Shown here piece after piece: positions 13,201-25,200 of a stretch of DNA of 64,000 bases. Source of the stretch: Dromaius novaehollandiae (Eukaryota; Chordata; Aves; Casuariiformes; Dromaiidae). Position numbers and translations under genes: made by a program. Position 1 is the first letter of the stretch. Every line of letters starts with the position of its first letter. Under the pieces are notes generated by a model that did not search any database, was not told where the DNA came from, and saw nothing but the letters and a program-made list of their open reading frames with translations. The DNA is taken from positions 29,104,001 through 29,168,000 of the forward strand of contig NC_088106.1 in NCBI RefSeq assembly GCF_036370855.1, given 5' to 3'.

Positions 13201-16200
13201 CAAAAAACACGAGCAGCCCATAAATGCCTATACTGTTTTATTCATGTAGCATTAATTCCTTTTTTGCTCCAGATCATTGAGACTGAAAATATGATGGACC
13301 GTATTGTTAATGGCTTGTCTGAATCTAGTATCAAGGTGCGATTAGCTGCAGTCAGGTAGGAGGCTTTTCTGATCTGTACAAATAATTCTGTCATGCTGAA
13401 GTCTGATGCTGCACTTGCTAGAATGTCTGCTAATCTTTTAAAAGCTAAAACAAACTTGAAGCCATTTCCACTGTTGCAAAATTTATTGGGGGAAAAAATT
13501 ATCTTTGGCTGGTAGGATATTCTCCTCTTGCTATTTACAGGCTATTATTTATCAAATTCAAAACTGTTTCTGTATGTGTAGAATCAATGTATATATTATA
13601 GAAGCATATAAGTGTGTGTGTGTATATTTTACAGTGAACGTTTCTTTTCCATTATAGATGTTTGCACAGTTTGTCCCGTTCTGTACAGCAGCTCAGGACA
13701 AGTTTTCAGGATCATGCTGTATGGAAACCTTTAATGAAGGTAAGTAAAGAAAAGTCAAGTCTCAGCTACCAAAGTGTTCTGGTCAGTTAAATTAGTAACA
13801 CCAAGGATATGAGGTCTGTTCAGTTTGAATATCTTTCTGTAGAATTATAATAGAAATTACCTAGAAATCAAAACTCCTTGACCTTTTCCCAGGAGTCATA
13901 AGTCAACAAAAACAAGCAGTAGTGAAGAATGCTGTGGTCCATGCTTGGTGGACGCTAGGGGGACTATGTCTCCTCCTTCAGTTTTTAGCTCAGATTAGAT
14001 AGCACAGTTCAGACTTCAGCTATAAGCCCTATCAGAGAATTTAGATCTACGCTTTTTTCCATAATTCTCTACCTTCTAAATCTCATTGCAGATATTATAA
14101 CTGAAACCAAAGACCTCAGCAAGACTTTTTAAAAGGCACATTTTTATCGAATGCAGTTATCCACAGCAAGATTAAATAGGATCAGAATGTATAAATATAT
14201 AGTATCTCACATCTTGTGATATGACTGTCACTAAGTGCAGATAAATAAACCAGTGTCTCAGTTTCAGTGTCTTTGAAGCCTTGAAAATGGGGAGCAGGCA
14301 GAGTCCGATAGCAAGAAACCTAAAAGCTTAGGCATCCCTAAGAATCAGCAAAAGAATCGTCTGAAATGAGCCTGACTCCTTCTTCAGAAGTGAAATAGCC
14401 AGGCCAGAGGAGGCCTCGTCAGCAAAGATGAGGAGATGAACCTGATGATGAGGCATAGTAATGTGAGCTGAGTGTCCAGAGCTTCGCTCCGGACCCTGGA
14501 AGGAGTAAAGGCTCAGGGGTTGTCAGTGAGAGTCATAAGCAGGCAATAAAGTTGAGCATCTTGTGAGAGCTTACTCCCAAGCGGCGCATGGCTGTAGGGA
14601 CTGCAGAGATGCAGAAGTCACAAAGAGTTGGTCAGGACAGGCTCTCTTTCGCTGGACTGATTGGGTATATATTCCGCAGGGGCTGCAGGGGGTAGAATCT
14701 TAAGCTTCCCATCTTAAAAGAATGGGTTTCCCTGGTGCAGCAGCCAGGGAATACAAGTTATTGAGCACTCCTGATGGGGTGGCAGATTTAGTAGACACAA
14801 CTTTAAAAATACCTAGATTTAGGATGGGAAAAGGTAGAAGCTAAACACAAGGAAGTGGAAAGTTGGGAACTAAACACATTTTAAAATCTGTGCAACAGTG
14901 TATCCAAGGAGATCAATAGTTGTAATGTTTCCTTTTGCACTGAGGAGTTCTCTTCTTTCACCTGAAGTCAAAGCAGGGAATAGGTCTGCTGTTCAAGAGG
15001 TTGTCAGCTCTTCAGCATTGGTCTGACAGTGATAAATTACTTGGAGAAAGAAGGTATTGTATATGCTCTCTAGATCTGGTATCTTTCCAGAAGCAGGACC
15101 GTATCCCAAAAACCAATTCACTATTACCAGTGAACATCAGAAAAACAGGAAATCGTTACCAGAAAAGGGAAAAATAAAGCCTTCAGATATTTCTAGTGGT
15201 CCAGATGTTTTAACACAAGTAAGATGTCTGCTGGACATGCTTCTCTGTGACTTTTTATTCGGGCCTGAATTTCTCTGTTTTGCTTGTATTCTAATTATCA
15301 GAAGTCATGGTCTCCAGAAAATTTCTGATTCACTAGTTTCTCTGTGCTTTCTGGCCAACTTGTCAGCTGTAGGCCAAGAAACTTTCTCAGCTATTCATGT
15401 TTGTATAAAGGCAAGGCCTTAGAGTGTGGGCCCCCTCTTTCTACAGTTTTGCAATAGAAATGATGGGGAAATTATCTGCTATCAGGATATACAATATACT
15501 TATAGCATGTTAAACATTGATCCTTGAATTGGGAGTGCGAGTTGTGATACTAAGCCATGGGTATCTACTTTTAGTCTTATTGGGAGGTTAAGGGGGATTT
15601 GATTATACACGTTTTGTGCTATCACTATAATGTAATAATCCTATGATCCAGGACTCCTGATCTTCACCTGAAGGGGCCTGTAGAGAGTGGTTTGAATATT
15701 TTTAGAGTTTGTGGAAGGAAAAACATCAAAACTATTAGAAATGGTAGGACTGCTTGAAGAAACACAACTATTATCATAGGAGAACCATGTGATGAAGTTA
15801 ATGAAAATTGTCAGAGTTCTACATAAATACAACTTCTGGCATTTGATCCTTTCAATTTTATTAAATAAGCTGTAATCAGAAAGTTTTGTGTTCACGCCAA
15901 AACACCTGGAATTATTCTTAAGAGAAAAATAAAAGTAATATTCAATAAAGAAGACAACTTTCAGTCTAGGTTAATACTAACTACATTAGAAATCCTTCCT
16001 CTCTCCTCTAGCGTGTACATCTTTATAAGCACTGAAGAAGAATGCTTAAATCTCCAGGATGTATGTAAATGTGCTTCTGTGAAACCCTCTGTAAATGCCA
16101 GGGTTGTTGGATGACAGCTCTGAAAGAGGCGGTGGTACAGAACAACCCTCCCTTCCACCTTTCCCGGTGGGAGGAGTGCTTGCATCCCCCATACCCGTTT

Positions 16201-19200
16201 CCTTGCCGAGCTTTTCCGAACACGCGAGGGAAATGCTCTCTTTAAAGACGGCACGTGTGGTTCTCGCCTGGGATGCCAGGCACAGAGAAGAGGGTGTAAC
16301 TTGGTCCAGGCTGCTTGCTTTCCTGAGTGGACAACCTGGGGAAACTTGCTGCCGTGTGCTTTGCACAGAAGGGTTGAGGGGGCTCCTCATGGAGTTGCCC
16401 TCTTCTCCGTAAAGCATGTCACAGAGTTGTACTGCTATGCGCAGCCTGTTCTGTATCGACAGAATGGCCACTGAGCTGAGTTACAACTGCCAGCACATCC
16501 ATGCTTCCTAGTGCAGGGCTTTGTTCCCACAGATTTCCTTTGTTAAACCTGACCTGAAAGTTCTTAAACCTGGTTTCTGTGAAGTAACTTTGCATTGCCG
16601 CAGCTTGTCGCGTATTGCGTACCGTCACGTTGAATTGAGTAAGTACTGTCTGGATCTACAGTGCTTGCATCAGAACAGCTCCGAATGTATAGAACATCCA
16701 GAGCAGACATGATTACAAGTATTTTGTTTCAAAACAATCCCTTCTTTATCCTGCTAGCTAACAGAGGTTCCCCACTCTTCCCTTTGTCACTGCAGCTTTT
16801 ACAGAACGCTCCGAATGAAATCCTGGTCGTAGCATCTTCCACACTATGCAATCTTCTTCTGGAATTCTCTCCAAGCAAAGAGGTCAGTATTTGTCTATTA
16901 CCTCTTCTTTCTTTTGGATAAAAGCTGCATTATACAAATGGTTCAGTAAGCATAAAGGTAACTTCATTGGTAGCCACTACTTGGGAAGCATTATAGCTAT
17001 AATGTTTGGCAGAATATAAATCACTTGATGGCCTATCAATAAAAGAAAAAGGTATTTACAGTGCTGTGAGAGTAAAATGCAGTCAAATAATTAAATGTGG
17101 TCTCTAAAAATTTTTGAAAAGGCAAGTGCAGACATTACGTTGACTTTTATACTTGTAAAACATGATTATTATGTCTAAAGGACTCAACAAGAAAACAGAC
17201 TGGTAATTTTGTTGGCAATACAATCTGTACTACTGCTGTGATCTTGAAAATGCTGGCATAGCTCAAGTCTTTTCCTGTGTTTATCATTCTTATTTGAATG
17301 ATGTAGGATGTCTGTTCTTGAAGCCTTCAGTATGCCTCTTTCATACACATCATACATACATATCAGTACTTCATAGAAATAGAAAAATTCCCTAAGTCTT
17401 AAATATTTTTTAATTACAGAACACATTTGCAAGATTGTGGTGTATGTGGGCTCCCATGGGGCAGTTTGCGTGGCTCTGTTTCGATCAATTCAAGCCCACA
17501 GGCTTTCTTAGTCATACTGCCAGTCGTAGTGTAGTGTCTTCCCTTTAAGATGGATTGAAATACTGTATTTTCTATCAGGACACATGGTTTACTTAAAAAT
17601 ACAGTTGCGAAACGCAAAATACTGCTTATGCAAAATGAAGGGCTATTTAGAAATCTTAGATTTGAAAACAATAGGCAATCTGATTTTTATTTGATACACT
17701 GTATTTTTATTCTTCATTGTATTTTGAAAATTGTATCTAAAATGTCAGTCACAAAAAAAAAAAAAAAGAAAAGAAAAAAAAACCACAAAACAACCCCACC
17801 CCACCCCCCCAGCTGAATATAAGACAATTTTGGAATGGCTCCTACCTGTTGCCCCTGCACAGAAGTCCCCGGGAGGCAGCCAACTACCTGGCACCTTGAG
17901 AAATCGCAGTTCCCTGGCAGCTTATTGCAGCGCCCAAGCCCTTGGGACCAGGTGAGCTTTGGCACAAGCTCTTCTCCAGTTCGGGTGCGGTCTGCCTGCT
18001 GTTTGGTGAGACAGACCTGTTCCTCAGAGCACGGTCCCTTCCACACAAGTCTGTTTTCTGATTACATGAGCTCTTTAGCGGGGCAGGGGGAAAGCACAAC
18101 TTCCCGAAAGGTCAGATATGTTAAGTTACATGCTGCTGCTGAAGCAATCTTCAAGAGGAAAGAAATGCCTTATATATTAGAGCAACCTATACCATCGGAC
18201 ACATTCTTCTAGCTCATGAGCTCTTCAGATCTTAAAGCTCGTAACCTTCAAATTCAGTCCAGGCTGAAAGCAGTTGTTGCAAATTTATTAATCAGTTAGT
18301 CTGAAAGAAAAAGTGTGTGTATTGATGCTTTTCCTGTCACTTAATGAAGTGATATTACAAGGTTTTGCATGTCAAGAGCAATCTTGAGCTTTTTTTGTTG
18401 TGGTAAAATGCGGCACACTTTTGTGCTAAAGTTTTCCTGTTCCATTTTAGTTTGGTCTCATTAGCAAATAAGATTAAATGTAAAGAACAACATTAAATAG
18501 CTTTCGTTGTCCATAACCTCTTACTTAAAAGGCACATACGTCCCACTGGATCCCAAATAAAAATTGATTACTCAAAGGAAGATGGTGTTTTCAGAGAGAA
18601 GTCTCAAACAAAGTTGTTGGGGAAAACAGTTGCTTGTATGTCTGTGGCAGACGTGTATACAGTATCACAGCAGTATGTGTGCATACATATGTATGCACGT
18701 ATATGTATACACACATACACAGAGGCACACAAGAATAATGCCTTGTCGACCTGAGATTTTCTTCATAAGAACCTGCCTTTAAGTGCTCATGAAAATAGGG
18801 TAAGGCTTGGACAAGTCATCTGAGCGGGCTGGACATCTTGTAAATATGAGAATAAGACATAAGCGACACTTTTAATGTATTATATTTATACTTGTATATA
18901 TGTCTAATTATTCTATGTAGTGTTTTAAAGATTTTTTTCCCCTGTTCGTTATAGCCTATTTTAGAATCAGGAGCCATAGAACTTCTATGTAGTTTAACAC
19001 AGAGTGAAAATCTTGCCTTGCGAGTGAATGGCATTTGGGCTTTAATGGTAAGTAAAACACACTGGTGAAGTACTGCTTGCAATTTCACTTCTTAGAGAAG
19101 GAGTTTGCGAATGTAACTTTAAGAAATTGTCAGTTGTTACAGGTAACACGGATGAAATCTGGCTTGCCTTTCCACTTAACTGCAGGAGAAAACAGGGTCC

Positions 19201-22200
19201 ACCCAGAGCATTTTATCACTTAGTTAATAAAATGGCGAGGGGGGAGCACCCTCAATTCTCCCATTAATTTTGGTTGCCCCAATTGCTTGGGAAACAGTTA
19301 AGCAATGTCGCTAGCATAGCAGGGGACTCTTTAAAACCAGACAATCAGGTCAGTTGTAAGACTGTGAGGGAAGTTAATCATCTACTGCATAGCAGTTCCT
19401 CATAAATTTTTCAGGATTTGTAGGATTTGCAGTAATGTTTACAGGATTAACTTGGCAAGGATATATGCTTGTAGGTAGTAGTAGTCTGCTAAGAGAACAA
19501 AACCCCAGTTTAAGGTAAAGAATTGAGGAGAAGTTTTCTCTGTCTTTCAGAATATGGCATTTCAAGCAGAACAGAAGATCAAATCTGATATCTTGCGAGG
19601 TCTGAGTACAGAGCAGTTATTCCAGTTACTTTCGGATTCAGATGTAAATGTTCTGATGAAAACTTTGGGACTGCTCAGGAATCTTCTATCTACTCGCCCA
19701 GTAAGTAGAGCTGCAAACAGACCTTTTTCTGAAAGCTGATCAAACACGCGGACAATACGCTGGTAATACAAACTGATGGCTACTCTTTTTAGTAGGACAA
19801 AGATTTTGGCAGAGAATGCAACATATTTTTCCGTTTAAGATTGCTGTTTGATATATTGCTAAAACTGAGGCCTCTGCTATATGCTTTTATCGAAGTGTCT
19901 GTAATGAAATGTACAAATTGTTATATGAAAATTTGAAAGAATTCCACTGAAATATGGTAATTATTTTCACGTACAAACAGAGCTAGGCAGTTATGTTTGT
20001 TGAATTCCGTTGCATTTTGGAAATTATTTGTTGCAGAAAGATAGTGGGCTTTCTGTGAAACTTGTCAAGGACACTAAAAAGAGGTTTCACTTTAGAGTCA
20101 GCATATGGAGAGGTAGGTATCTTGAGGATACCTGTATTTCTTCCTCCTTAACATCTGAAATACTTCTGTTCTTCGACTGTATAGAGAGTATTGGCTTTCT
20201 GAATTCGACTCTTGAGATTGTGTGCTTACAAAATGCTTACGTTCATTTTATACAGTGAAGTAAAGTGGTCTAAAAGTGTAAGCCCATGAATTGCTTTTGA
20301 CAGGCAGAAAGAACTTGAGATATTGGTGAAGGAAAAACAAGGTGTAATCCCCTGTGAAGAACAGGGAAAAGATGAACAAACATTTGGTAGCTGGATGTGT
20401 GTGTGTTGGGGGGGGTGGGGGGGTGGGACGGGACACAAGGCCTCTACGGTCTGTATATCACACATTGTGTTTTTACCATAAAAAGGTCACTGCAGAAAAT
20501 CTTTTGATTTTTATACTCATTGAATCTCAATAAGCTTCATAGAAAATTAGCTCTTAGTATGAAAATATATTTTAATAGCCAGCCATAGAAATTCACTGTG
20601 AGTTCTTACAGTCACGTCTGATAATCACATAAGGTGTTCCTCAGCTGAAACTTTGCCCCGGTTTCACCTACTTTTAGTACATTATAGAGCCAGAACCAAC
20701 CATTTTAATTCTGTACTCCAGACTTACTCCAGAATAACTCATCCAGCAGCTTTTGAATGAAGTGTCATTGCTAGCAATTAATGAGAAATCTCTTTGAAAG
20801 AATCTCTAATATCTTAAATAATTGTAGAGCTTGCCTTGTGTTGGTAATCTCCTCTGGTGGCTGTTTGCTGTCACTCTTGAGTTTTGACATCGGTTCACCC
20901 TGTATATCTCATTTCCCATTTTTGTCTGTTATTCCTCATTATCAAGTTTATTCTGGTATAGGTGTTTATAGTCCGTGATCAAATGACCTTTTGTCTGCAT
21001 GTTTCTTACCTTGACACGAGTTTCCAAGACTACAAGTAATTTATATGGCGTAGCTCTCTGAGCGCTCTCAGACTTTCGAAGTGTGGATGCCAGACCTGGT
21101 CACAGTGTTCCAGTAAGAGTAGCAAAAGTTCCAGATGATAAGAAACCTCACTTTTCTTACCCATCTCTGATACCCCCCTGTTAACAGAGGAGAGAAAGTG
21201 GTTCCTTCCAACTGCAGCGTCATGCTAAGAGGCTGTGTCCACAGGACTGAGTCTTCAGACTGTGGCCTCCATGCAAATGGGAAACCAGTATCTTTTTTAC
21301 AGGCTTCAGACAAATTAAAAGCAAGGCCTGTGATGCTCTCTCAAACAGGACCAGGCTTCAGATGAAGAGGAATAGTGCAAAGAGTTTCTGCTGTGATGGA
21401 TTTGTGTTTTGGGGAGACTTCTCTAGAGGCTAGGGTCTTTATGCGGTGTTGCTACTCTTCACTTAGAGTAATTCAGTTTGGAATGCCGCTGCTTCGTCTG
21501 GAAAGTTGCACTGACTGTTTCGTCATTGCTTTGACAGCACATAGACCATATAATGAGCACTCACGGGAAGCAAATCATGCAAGCAGTGACCCTCATTCTG
21601 GAAGGGGAGCACAATATAGAAGTCAAAGAGCAGGTACCTTTTTTGTTTCATGTTGTCGTGGCAAACTCCTTAATGACTTAAGGAACTCTTACTCTTCCCA
21701 ATGTGTCTACTTTGTACAGGATTACGTCGCACTGTGAATATTTTACTAGGAGATCTGTCAGATGAACAACTCTAGTACTTCCAACAATGTTTCTTTTTCT
21801 ATGCCTATAGAGTATTACATACATGTTTGAAATGAATTAACGTTTTCAAACGTATGTGTGGCAAGGATGATGCTGTACAGGATAGCAGAATAATTAAATG
21901 CAAGTTTATGGGAAGGCAGAAAGGGGAGAGTAGGAATAAGGGAAGAGGAAGAAGCTAGTATTTCACACTGGGAGAAGCTTCATGGTTATTTGTTGTCCTG
22001 GCTGGTATAGGAGCAGTCAGTAATGAAGAATACCGAGAATACCATCATCGCCTGCCTTGCTGGCAGTAGTACATGTTGATTATCTGTGCTGGCGACTGTT
22101 CTGCTGAGAGATATAGTATCTCACCTGTTCTTGGGAGCCGGTGGTGATTAGAGGAGGGGAGGCAGTAGCAGGGAAAAGAGCATGTTAGGGTAGCCCAGAA

Positions 22201-25200
22201 AAAGGTGGCAAGGGTCATGCCCTGAAAAATTACTTAAAAATTACTCAGGTACGTGCTGGAGGGGTGCTGCAGCAGAAGTAAGAGGGTGGATGGACAGTTC
22301 CCTAGGAGTGATGGGGTGGATTTGGCTGATCAGCTGGTGCGACAGAGAAGGCAGTCTCTTGGAGAGCAATGTTTCTTGTGTAGAGTCTGTGGTGAGGAAG
22401 AACAGGGGCAGCAAGAATGCGTGGGAGGTGCCAGAGGTTTGACATTGCTTTGGAGCAGGCTGGGATACTGGTGGTAAAACAGCATGACAAGTGGCTGCAG
22501 TGATGTAGCTAAATCCAGTCTGGTCTGAATCTCTGTTCAGTGAAGAATGGGCTGAAGGCAAACGTGCTTTCTATGGCTATTTAAGTGCAAAACTGGCCAA
22601 AAAAAAAAAAAAGACCCTCAATAGATGGCAAGTCTGTTGACACCATGATTCTGAAACAGCTGAGTCTAGTGACTGGAACAGGCCTCATTACAATAATAGC
22701 TTATTTAGATTGCCAAGCCTCTGAGAACTATTTTGGAGGAGGATCAGTATAGTTGGGAAATATTCTCAGAAAGTGCTGGAGAACAGAGGAGCAATACAGC
22801 TTTTAAGATTTACAGCTTTTATGTACAGAGCCTATGAGGAGGTGAACAGCTTGTTTTCGTTTGAGAATTAAGTCGTACATCCAATACTGGGTCTGTGCAC
22901 AAGAGCCTGTACTTCTGGCAGGACGGTGCTTTTAGCACTGGCTCATCAGTACGTAATCAACAACTTGGAAGTAATAAATCTCTGCACCTGCTGATATGAG
23001 TGCTGTGCAGCTTAGATACAGGGAACATGCAGGTGCTGCTCCTTCTCCAGTGTCCTCCTGTAGTCATCCCCGCATGTCCAGGAAAGACAGGTGAGTCCTT
23101 CCACAGCTCGTTGGGAAACAATTCCATGGAGCTTCTCCCTGTACTTTCTTGAGAACCAGGAGAGCTGCCTCTGCAAGTCTTAATGCCACATGCGTGTAGT
23201 GCCAGCGTGAGCTTAGTTGCTTCAAGGTGATGTGGTAGGATGGCTTCTCAAATTTGCAAGAGATAACTCAAATTACTAATCTACATCTGGTTATCTCTGC
23301 AAGGAAGATGTGTGATTAGACTTGTGGAAAAAAATTTATTACTCTGTCAGACCAACAGATAGGCCTCAGTGTTTTCCTTTCCTGACTTGAAGAACTAGAT
23401 GGATAAGGTTTTTTTTTCTTTTTTCTAGCTGCTGATACTGAATAGACTGCTTTATTTTTCCAGTGTATTTAACCTTTTCTATACATTGCATATTTTCATG
23501 AGAGACTTCAAACTTTACACATTGGAATGATTTAATGCTAATTTTGTTTTAAAATGGCAACCGCTGTTTTTTCCCAGGGCTGTTCAGCCACAGTTGTTAA
23601 CTCTTTGGCATTGGCCCTAGTTGTAAGCAAGCTACAAACTCCAGATTAAAGTTATTAGAACTAATTAAAGAAATTGTTTGTTACAAGTTCAAAGCTGTCA
23701 GGAAAAGTGCATAATTCATGGAATGTGATCTGTAGCCAAATAACTGACGTTGTTCTTCTCTTTCAGACATTATGTATACTTGCCAATATAGCAGATGGAA
23801 CGACAGCAAAAGAATTAATTATGACCAATGATGACATCTTGCAGAAAATCAAATACTACATGGTATGGGGAATTTCTCTTAAAGGTCTTATTTTGGTCAT
23901 TTGTAGAAATAAAATATGCTAGAGGGACCTCTCTTGTGTAAATCGTTATTCAAAATCATGCACTTAAACATAACTAGATACATTAGAGTTAAGAAAGCAT
24001 GCACTGCAGTTCTATATGGCAGTGGTGTGCTGAGGTGGAGGATCTGTTTAAAAGGAAAATCCACTTAAAAATTTTACTGTCAATTAAGCAATACATGTAA
24101 CAATCCTACTTGGAAAACATTTTATGCCCTTAGAAAAGGGGCATCTTTTGTAGACCTTTTAGTAAATGTTTGGAAGAAATTGAACATTGTACTGAAGTAT
24201 TATATTGTCTTTGAGAGAAGCTGTAGATAAGAACTGGTCCTGACTTCGCTACCTCACTTATTACAGGATGAATGCCAAAATGTAAGTCTGAGAAATTCTG
24301 AATCTTCTCTTCTAAATCTGAGTACTATTTTTCTATATTTAGAGTCATTCAAATGCTAAACTTCAGCTTGCTGCCACGTTGTGCATATCTAATCTCATAT
24401 GGAATGAAGAAGAAGGTAAGAAAGCCTCATTATTAATATATAGACAAGTTATTACCCAATCAAAAGGCTAATGTTACGTAGTAGTCAATATTCTCAGTGG
24501 ACAGCACGGTGGTATCCAAAGCATAAGGGGAGACTTCAATATAGGCATAATATGGATCAAGTGAGTGTGGTCAGGAGGAGAATGAGAAAGATGTGGAGGA
24601 AGAGCTGTGCTGAGGCCTGAGAAGAGTGCCTCTGTAGAACAGAGAAGCTGATGAGTTGCATGGCAGGAGGTTTCCACCTGCAGCATGCCTGTAAAATGTG
24701 AAAACAATTGGAGGAAAAGAGAATCCTGATAAGAGGGCTTCCAAGTCGAAGGAGGCTTTGGAAACTCATCGTTGGAGGGAGCAGGTTCATTGGAAAGGGA
24801 AAAGTGGCAATGAATTAGTGGATTTGTTGCAAAGAAAGTTTGCCCAGCATGGAGGGCTTGAAGGGGTTGGACAGTAGGAGTTTGGAACGAGTGGAAGGAC
24901 TTGTGGGTTGAACTGGAAGGAATGGGGAGGGCATTCGGTAAGAAGAGTCATGGGCTGGAGCGATGGAAGGTAACCGAGAGGGAGCTGAAGGATGCTGCAG
25001 CACAGAAACGTGTGCGCGCCTGGGTAGCAGATCTACTGGCAGAGGCAGCAGTGTTGGGCTGGAAGGAGTGACAAGGGAAGGAGTGGGAGGTGGTGCTCTT
25101 TGAGGAACAGCGGGCCTGGGACGAGGGCTTTTTTTAGACTGATTGTTTACAAATCTTCAGACTGACCTGCTGCCCTTCTGCAAAGAGAACGTAGGGTTTT

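Larger units (their letters stand above)
16883..18954 (+). other. ARMC8 intron, 2.1 kb
   Basis: Lies between exons h and i. It contains an A-rich then C-rich low-complexity block (17753-17811) and an alternating purine-pyrimidine TA/CA/TG stretch (about 18676-18732). No exon seen. Confidence 0.8.

Noticed and set aside
16046-16471. 141-codon minus-strand frame with a 105-codon + strand shadow
   Set aside because: Composition is unremarkable, no homology recognised, and it lies inside an ARMC8 intron without splice support.
21080-21130. Faint antisense CR1-like wording in an ARMC8 intron
   Set aside because: Only one short stretch resembles the CR1 'tract around CACAGT..TCCAG', with no extension on either side, so it was not called.
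24474-25003. Chain of minus-strand frames rich in Ser, Leu and Pro
   Set aside because: They are the by-product of a purine-rich + strand. They overlap in different frames and show no domain.
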